Shown: in pieces, positions 58,149-64,000 of the stretch
How positions within the stretch are numbered: position 1 is the first letter of the stretch
Layout of the letters: each line of letters begins with the position of its first letter
From: Orientia tsutsugamushi str. Boryong
GTDB taxonomy: Bacteria; Pseudomonadota; Alphaproteobacteria; Rickettsiales; Rickettsiaceae
Length of the DNA: 64,000 nt
NCBI RefSeq assembly: GCF_000063545.1
Contig: NC_009488.1
Coordinates: 744,001 to 808,000 of the forward strand
Reading direction: 5' to 3'
Translations under genes and position numbers: made by a program
Notes under the pieces: model-generated
Seen by the model: only the letters and a program-made list of their open reading frames with translations
Database searches by the model: none
Told to the model about the DNA's origin: nothing

Positions 58149-58667
58149 TCATGAAATAACGCATTTAGGAATATAAGTTTCTGAATTCATTCCAATATAT
58201 AATTTCTCTTCTGAATCTATATCGTTTGATTCATTATATGAAAGTTTTATAAAATCATCAGCATTTAAAACCGATGTGTTATCACAAGTAATGCTTTTGT
58301 CATAGCTCACTTTCTCTAATTCTAAGTACGCATTTTTCTTTAAATTATTGAATACAATAGATATATCATTTTGATATCGGATAATTTTCATCCTATTGTT
58401 AAATTCAGTGTATGCATATAACATATTCCATATCTTTTTCTTGCAATCAAAATAATCAAATATCACATAATATATACCTTGAGGAGACTGGTACACAATA
58501 TGTGTAACTTTAGAATAATTCTTACTCTGTTTATAAGCATTAAGATATTCATCTACACTCCAGCCAATTAAGAAAGTATCATTCATGTTTCTTCCAGCAG
58601 ATAAACGATCTATAGCTACTTTTACTACTTCTAATGAATTGCTAAAATTAGCTTTATACATAACCAC
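58149..58667 (-). CDS. unnamed RAGE cargo protein, paralogue of 35541-36119
   Basis: It has 172 residues, soluble in appearance, not recognised. It shares with 35541-36119 the FLIGW..DEY start of the core, HIVYQSPQGIYYVIFDYF against the corresponding EYF stretch, ISIVFNNLKK against LAIVYNSHSE, and the VLNADDFIKL end. Overall identity is low, so the two have diverged far more than the neighbouring traA copies; each may be tuned to its own spoT or host target. No catalytic motif could be identified. Confidence 0.6.
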   Translation of the reverse strand: MVMYKANFSNSLEVVKVAIDRLSAGRNMNDTFLIGWSVDEYLNAYKQSKNYSKVTHIVYQSPQGIYYVIFDYFDCKKKIWNMLYAYTEFNNRMKIIRYQNDISIVFNNLKKNAYLELEKVSYDKSITCDNTSVLNADDFIKLSYNESNDIDSEEKLYIGMNSETYIPKCVIS

Positions 58668-58813
58668 CCTTAAGAAAATTAGATTGTATACTGATCTATA
58701 AAATATATTAGCTATGTTATCAAGTACTAATGATCTATTCTAGCTAAAGAATTAAAAATTGAACCTACCAATAATAACTTTTCTAAATCATTCTTGATAT
58801 CTAGTTTTTAATA

Positions 58814-59089
58814 TTATATGAAGAAATTAAGTCTCCAACTATGATGTTCTATATCTGAGTAAAACTCTATACCTCTACTGTAAGCAAACTCTCTTGCTAA
58901 TTCTGGCGCAAATATATATATGCCTACTTTATACTTAACTCTTTCTTCCATTCTTTGGCCTGGCCTTCCTTGGTATAAGCCATATTCCCCTGTTCTAAAA
59001 GAATGATCATAAAGATCAAGAGAGTTTGCGATTCTGATTAAAGGCTTAGTTTCATAAAACTTATTTGGTAATTTTTTAGTTTTTCTCAT
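58814..59089 (-). CDS. unrecognised 91-residue protein
   Basis: MRKTKKLPNKFYETKPLIRI... with an YGLYQGRPGQRMEERVKYKVGIYIFAPELAREFAYSRGIEFYSD core rich in Tyr, Arg and Gly, and no membrane segment. I do not recognise the family. It lies between the unnamed gene and traD on the same strand and has no counterpart in the 35-kb segment. It may be a small cargo gene or a fragment of a longer one. Confidence 0.4.
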   Translation of the reverse strand: MRKTKKLPNKFYETKPLIRIANSLDLYDHSFRTGEYGLYQGRPGQRMEERVKYKVGIYIFAPELAREFAYSRGIEFYSDIEHHSWRLNFFI

Positions 59090-59138
59090 TATTGTATATA
59101 CTTATTGATAACTTCTTATCATTAAATATTTTTAAAAT

Positions 59139-59597
59139 CTAAGACACAAGCTCAAGTTTATACTAAACATTGAGAAGGGTATTCTTTAAGGTCTCAATAT
59201 CTTTAACATGGCCGCACCATTATTCTTGACGAAAACTGTTCCATTTTAAGCCATGAAGGCGAATGTGGTGCTTAGTGTTTTCGTCTGGTTCAGAGGAAAA
59301 TTTTAAAATCACAGCAGCTTTATTTTGCTGTTCTTTATCAAAAATATCTTTACCGATTGTAGTCCAATGATTCTGAACATTTGGATGTTGTGTTAAAGTT
59401 TCTTTTAGTGAAACCAATCGCACCAAATAAAGTGTTTGCTGATAAGTGATCAAGCTTAGCCTTAGCGACTAGTCCACCCATTTCGATAAGACGTCGAGTA
59501 CGCATTTTACGTTCTTTGATTTTGAGGTTAACCTCATCCATGATTAGCTTAGCTTTTTTTGTTGGAGAGTAATTTTTTGCTGCATAAGATTTGCCAT
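59139..59597 (-). pseudogene. traD: Ti-type TraD, second copy, broken
   Basis: Matches 34999-35453 but carries an inserted stop after HGLKWNSFRQE (59218), another stop near the end (ATLLNV then stop), and a frame change around 59420 (ANTLFGAIGF). The 5' A7 frameshift of the other copy is also present. Confidence 0.88.
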
Positions 59598-59890
59598 GTT
59601 AGTAATTCAGAAAGATAAAAAAATCAGGCAAGAATATATCAAAATAAAATTCCAGTAAAGAAAAAAACCGCACCTGCCAAACCAACATCAAATAATTATA
59701 GTCAAAAAAACGTGAATTCAGGTTAGAAGCTTCATTAAAGAATAAGCTTATACGCAATATGTAAACTTGAAAGTTTACTGCTAAAAAATGAGCACTCATT
59801 AGCCGATTGAGTGTTAAAAAAAAGAAGTTTGTGCTAGCAAAATCAAAAAAACCATGCTAACTTAAAACTCAGGTGAGAATTGGTGTTGAG
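59598..59890. promoter_or_regulatory. divergent traD-traA spacer, second copy
   Basis: Counterpart of 34725-34998 in inverse orientation; keeps GTAAACTT-GA-AAGTTTAC and the AAGCTT pair. Candidate oriT by position and conserved inverted repeat only. Confidence 0.45.
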
Positions 59891-62366
59891 ATGGCTATAC
59901 AGTTTGCAATGATTGAATTTTTAAGTAGAAGTAAAGGAGGAGATAGTTGTTGTAAGGCAGCGTATAATGCAAGAACTATTGTTAAAAATGAGCAGACAAA
60001 TATAAGGTATAACTTCTCTTATAAGAAAGATAACGTATATCATACAGTACTGATACCAGATTATGTAAATCAAAAATTCAAGAATGTCCAAAGATTAATG
60101 AATGAGGTGGAACAAACAGAAAAACGAAGAAACAGTAAGTTGTTGAAGGATATCGTAATAGCACTGCCAGACGATAAGGAATTGAATTTAGAAGATAGAA
60201 TAAAGATTACACATGAAATAGTTGATGCAATGGAATGGGTGCAAAATGGTCTTGGAGTACAGATAGACATTCATAAGCTTCATAGAGGAGATAAAAACTG
60301 GCATGCGCATATATTGGTTACTACAAGAAGATTAAAGAGAATGGCGAAGAATTAGGTGGTAAAGCTGTTGACTTGGAGCCTAAATTCAGAACATCAAAAG
60401 GTAAGGCATTTATTATTCTAGAAGCTGAGATGATTCATGAAAAAGTGAAGGAAATAATTAATGCATATTTTGCTAAATTAGGCTTAACAAATAGAGTTGA
60501 TAAGATAAGTGCAGTACCGCAAGAGCATATTGGCCCTACTAGAATTAGGGGTTTAATTAATGAAGTTGCAAATGAAAATGAGTTACGTAAAGAGGCTAAT
60601 TTAAAAATTATTAAGGATGTTGATGTAATAACGGATGCTATAACACATTACAAATCTATTTTTACTAAGCAGGATATTGAAAAAGCAGTAAAAGATATAC
60701 CAGACCTAACAGAAAGGGGAATGTTAGTTCAGCAAGTGTTCAGTTCAAATAGAATACTAGAGTTATATCATGATGATGGTGAAAGTAGCAAATATTTTAC
60801 TACAACTGATGTTAGAGACGAGGAAGTAAGAATAATAAGAATAGCTAATAAAATCAATAATCAAGTTTATTACAACGATATTTACAATCTTAAAAGTGAT
60901 ATAGAAGGTCTAGCAAATGTTAGTGAAGAACAGAAACAAGCTCTAAGGCATATTTTGCTTAGCACTAGTGGAGTTAGAGTACTAAGAGGAAGAGCTGGAA
61001 CAGGTAAATCCACTGTTTTAGCAAAAGCATATAAAATTGCAACAAATCGTGGACAAAATGTTATTGGACTTGCTCCTACTCATAAAGCGGTATCAGAGCT
61101 GAGGAGCAAAGGTTATAAGGAAGTCTATACAGTAAAAGGATTTTTGTATAATCGAAAAAAAAAATTTTTATGCAAAATAGGTTAATAGTAGTAGATGAAG
61201 CTGGAATGGTTGCTACTAGAGAATATGCAGAGCTGTTTAGAGTAGTTAGAAACAATAATTGTCAACTGATACTTGCTGGAGATGAAAAGCAGTTAGCTTC
61301 AATAGAAAGAGGCGGAATGTTTGAGATGCTGAGTAATATTTTCAGTTCACATGTTTTAGTGAATATTCGAAGACAAAGTGAAAACTGGAGTAGAGAAGCA
61401 GCAACAAAGTTTGCTGAGAGTAATATTTTAAGCGGTATAACATTACTGAGACAAAATAAATGTATTAAGTTTGATAATACGTTGCAGGACTCAATGAGTA
61501 AGTTAAGATACAACTGGAGTCTAAGCAAGTTTAAGCTACATGAAAAATTGGTAATTACAGTACGTAATAAAGAGGTAGACATTCTTAATTCAAGTATTAG
61601 ATCTTTGTTAAAAGCTAATGGCACGCTACAAGGCACAGAATATAGGCGTTCAATAGCTGGAAGGAAAGAGTCCTACATGGCTGGAGATCGAATTGTATTT
61701 CAAAAAAGCGATAAGGATTTACAAATACAAAATAGTGAATTTGCAACTTTAACTTCGGTTAATAAAAATGAATTTGTAGCTAAGACAGATGCAGGACAAG
61801 ATGTGAGTTTTGACCCAAGCAAAATACAATTTAAACATGGTTATGCAAGTACTGTTTATAAGGCCCAGGGAGCTTCTATAAAAGATGTATACGTTTTACA
61901 TAATGGAGTAAGTAATATAAGCAGCTCATACGTAGCTATGACAAGGCATATAGAGAAATTACAGCTATATTGCAATAAGGAAGCAACTAGAAGCATTAAC
62001 AGCTTAATAAATCAGCTTAGCAGACCAAATGATAAATCAGCTAGCATAAACTTAAAAACTAATGAAGATTTAAATAAAGAAAATCCAACTATTTTAAGTA
62101 AAATTTGTGGTTGGTTTAAGTCTATAGTAACTGATGTAGGAGACAGATTTCATAAAAACGCTAAATATTATCAGTACGATAAAAAACCAGAGCAATTAGC
62201 TGACATTAAGATCGAACAACCTAATATAGTTAATGATATAAGAAAATCAGAAATAAGTCCAAATAATGAATTAAAGGCTACAAAGACCGCAAACGATATT
62301 TCAACTACAGAAAAAATCAACACAAAGCCTGAACAACAAAATCCAAGAATTAGTATTCGAAGGTAA
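59891..62366 (+). pseudogene. traA: Ti-type TraA relaxase-helicase, second copy, two frameshifts
   Basis: The frame opens with GTG 59873; MAIQFAMIEFLSR at 59891 is the likely start. Head and HUH motif are in one frame here (59873-60355, WHAHILVTTRR), unlike the 34-kb copy. A one-base change near 60338 (LKRMAKN, stop) breaks it where the sister frame would read ENGEELGGKAVDLEPKF. The middle is 60373-61185 (GRAGTGKST) and the C-terminal helicase 61170-62366, separated by the same A10 run (61155-61164) as the other copy. The 3' three quarters are almost base-identical to 32223-34160. Confidence 0.88.
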
Positions 62367-62547
62367 AATGAGCTGCATAGAGCAGCTCAAGGGTAATAAA
62401 AATACGACTTTGCTAAGCAGAATGCGAAAGTCCTGAAACTTAGAGAGATTCGTTAACAGAAATACTATCTCAACAATCACTCAGCAAAAATATTATACCA
62501 TTTAAACGGTAAAAATACAAATAAATTTAGCGAAGGTGAGGTTCTGT

Positions 62548-64000
62548 ATGACTGATAAAATCAATAATTCAAACAATCATAATTTAATGGAAGAATTGAG
62601 AAATAAAATAGCTTCTCATGCAGAAACCATAGCCTGTGATTTGCTTGGAGAGCCTAATAAACATTTCTCTAGACGTGGAGAAATACGTTGGGGAGATACA
62701 GGGAAAATTGTCGTCAATACTAGTGGCAAGCATGCTGGAAAATGGTATGACTTTAGTTCTGGCGAAGGTGGAGATTTATTTGACTTAGCCAGAAAAGAAC
62801 GTGGCGGTGATTTTGTTAAAGCCAAGGAATATCTAACAAGCATGGTAGGAATAACAAGTTATAAGCAGAATTACCAACGTAAAGAAACCACTCAAAACGC
62901 TGCTCAAAATGAGCTAGCTAAAATTCGAAAAGTTCAATACTTTTATAATCAGTCTTCTCCATTATATTTTACTAATAATACTGAAGTTCAAATCGTAAAA
63001 AGATATCTTGAACAACATAGAAGAATTGATTGTTTTACAATGAATTCTGACTTGAGAGCAAGCGTAATTCTTGATAGAGAAACGAATGAAAATTATCCAG
63101 CATTTTCAGCATTTGCTAGAAATGCGAAAGGTGAAATTACTGGTGTACAAGTTGTATATTTGAATTCGCAAACGTGCGATAAGGCAGATATTTCAGTCCC
63201 TAGGCGAGCTTTTGGCAAAATTTAGCGAATCGTTTGTTAGAATTAGTACATTGGCACCACATGATTCGCCTATAACAATCATAACAGAAGGCGTTGAAAC
63301 AGCTTTAAGTCTAAAACAAGCAGGAATTAATGGAAAAATTATCGCTGCTGTTGGTATACATAATTTCAAGAACTATCAACCATTTGAAGGAGAAAAAATA
63401 ATCATAGCGGCAGATAATGATGGACAAAATTCTATAACAATGAATACTGTTGATAAAGCGAAAAAAACACTCGAAAATAGTGGAGCAAAGGTGTTAAAAG
63501 TGATGCCAACACAAGAAGGTGATTTCACGACCTATTACAAATTCATGGGGCTGAAGCTATTAGACAGATCATAATACCTGAAATTGCTAAACTTACTAAA
63601 TTTAATGAAATACAAAGTGAATTAATAACGAATCAAAGTGAGGTTAAAGAATTATATGCAAAATCTTTACCCCTATACGACTATAACAAAAAGGAAAAAG
63701 CTAATGCGGAAGTAACAACAGTCAACAAATTTTTAGAAAATCATACAGAAATTTATAGTTCAAAAATCTTTGACAATCCTAATTTAAGAGCAAATATGGT
63801 TTTTGATGAAAAGACTCAAAAATCCTGGCCTGCACTCACTATTTTTGTTAAAAATGACAAAGATGAAATTACTGGAGCTAAGATATTAGCCTTGAATTCA
63901 AAAACATGTAATAAAGCGGATGCAGCTGAAAATTCTGTTGGTACAATTAGTGGATCATTTGTTGAAATTGCTCAACAAAATTCAGACTACTCTTCTATAA
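62548..64000 (+). pseudogene. RAGE toprim/primase-like protein, runs off the window
   Basis: The frames 62548-63225 and 63212-63574, and the open frame from about 63550 to the window end, repeat the gene at 30242-32041 with the same two frameshifts. The start ATG at 62548 follows GGTGAGG (GTG at 62536 is less likely). The DxD-bearing toprim core IIAADNDGQNS is at about 63400. The degenerate second toprim unit begins at about 63790. Confidence 0.78.

Larger units (their letters stand above)
59139..63983. repeat. right arm of the long inverted duplication
   Basis: Mirror of 30590-35460. By eye, 60427-62310 and 62450-63983 are essentially identical to the left arm, 59873-60426 is clearly diverged, and after 63983 the same gene continues in a different version (NSDYSSI against NSKYSPV). 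This is a mosaic of conversion tracts. Confidence 0.85.

Noticed and set aside
1-64000. tRNA genes, rRNA genes or a CRISPR array
   Set aside because: I looked for T-loop motifs with acceptor stems and for regularly spaced short repeats and saw none apart from the tmRNA. The direct repeats at 55232 and 55597 are only two units and too long for CRISPR.

Overview
The window looks like a piece of an Orientia (scrub typhus agent, Rickettsiales) chromosome, most likely Orientia tsutsugamushi. This rests on the very high A+T content, a circularly permuted two-piece tmRNA, alphaproteobacterial core genes set singly in a sea of decayed insertion sequences, and several broken copies of a conjugative element of the RAGE type (Rickettsiales amplified genetic element: dnaA-like, dnaB, spoT, Ti-type traD and traA, toprim primase, dam, histidine kinase, ankyrin genes). 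No database search was possible. Family names come from recognised motifs and memory of the families.

Region by region. 1-8172: core genes ppdK (5' end outside the window), a queuosine precursor transporter, ssrA (tmRNA) and the F0 operon atpB-atpE-atpF'-atpF, with IS5, IS982 and IS630 debris between them. 8430-10900: an IS982 relic, then an IS5-family element that carries a second, antisense copy of itself, then a group II intron domain V relic. 10918-16342 (minus strand): ftsK, tatB-like, ettA and an unrecognised gene. 16711-18806: IS630 and IS982 relics with two kinds of MITE. 18807-25804: ffh, cutA, gmk, and two proline-rich proteins with motifs like host cytoskeleton and SH3-binding proteins. 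25998-29231: a small decayed RAGE remnant (dnaA-like, dnaB tail, spoT head) followed by an integrase head cut by an IS. 29229-40011: a larger RAGE segment, mostly on the minus strand. 40108-41900: a group II intron relic cut by an IS5 copy. 41940-46856: core genes trhO, a Tim44-domain gene and a MidA-type methyltransferase, separated by an IS630 element and relics. 47137-64000: a group II intron reverse transcriptase relic, a coupling-protein fragment, then a third RAGE segment with a dnaA-like gene, a large ankyrin-like gene, dam, a degenerate histidine kinase, spoT, traD, traA and primase.

The RAGE gene order is the same in all three segments: dnaA-like, dnaB, spoT, a small opposite-strand gene of an unnamed family, opposite-strand traD, traA, primase. 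The traD-traA-primase block is present twice in inverted orientation (about 30.6-35.5 kb and 59.1-64.0 kb). Long stretches appear identical and share the same frameshifts. Together these genes would have replicated, nicked and transferred the element, but nearly every one is now broken. The recurring lesion is a frameshift in or beside a homopolymer run.

The most interesting signals are: a polyproline protein at 21324-22154 with two motifs in the order of the Ena/VASP EVH2 domain; its neighbour at 23160-25804 with SOS1-like SH3 ligands and a slippery A-run joining two reading frames; a small protein family found tail to tail with spoT in two RAGE segments; MITEs of 143 bp and 100 bp derived from the IS5 and IS630 elements; and the mosaic inverted duplication.
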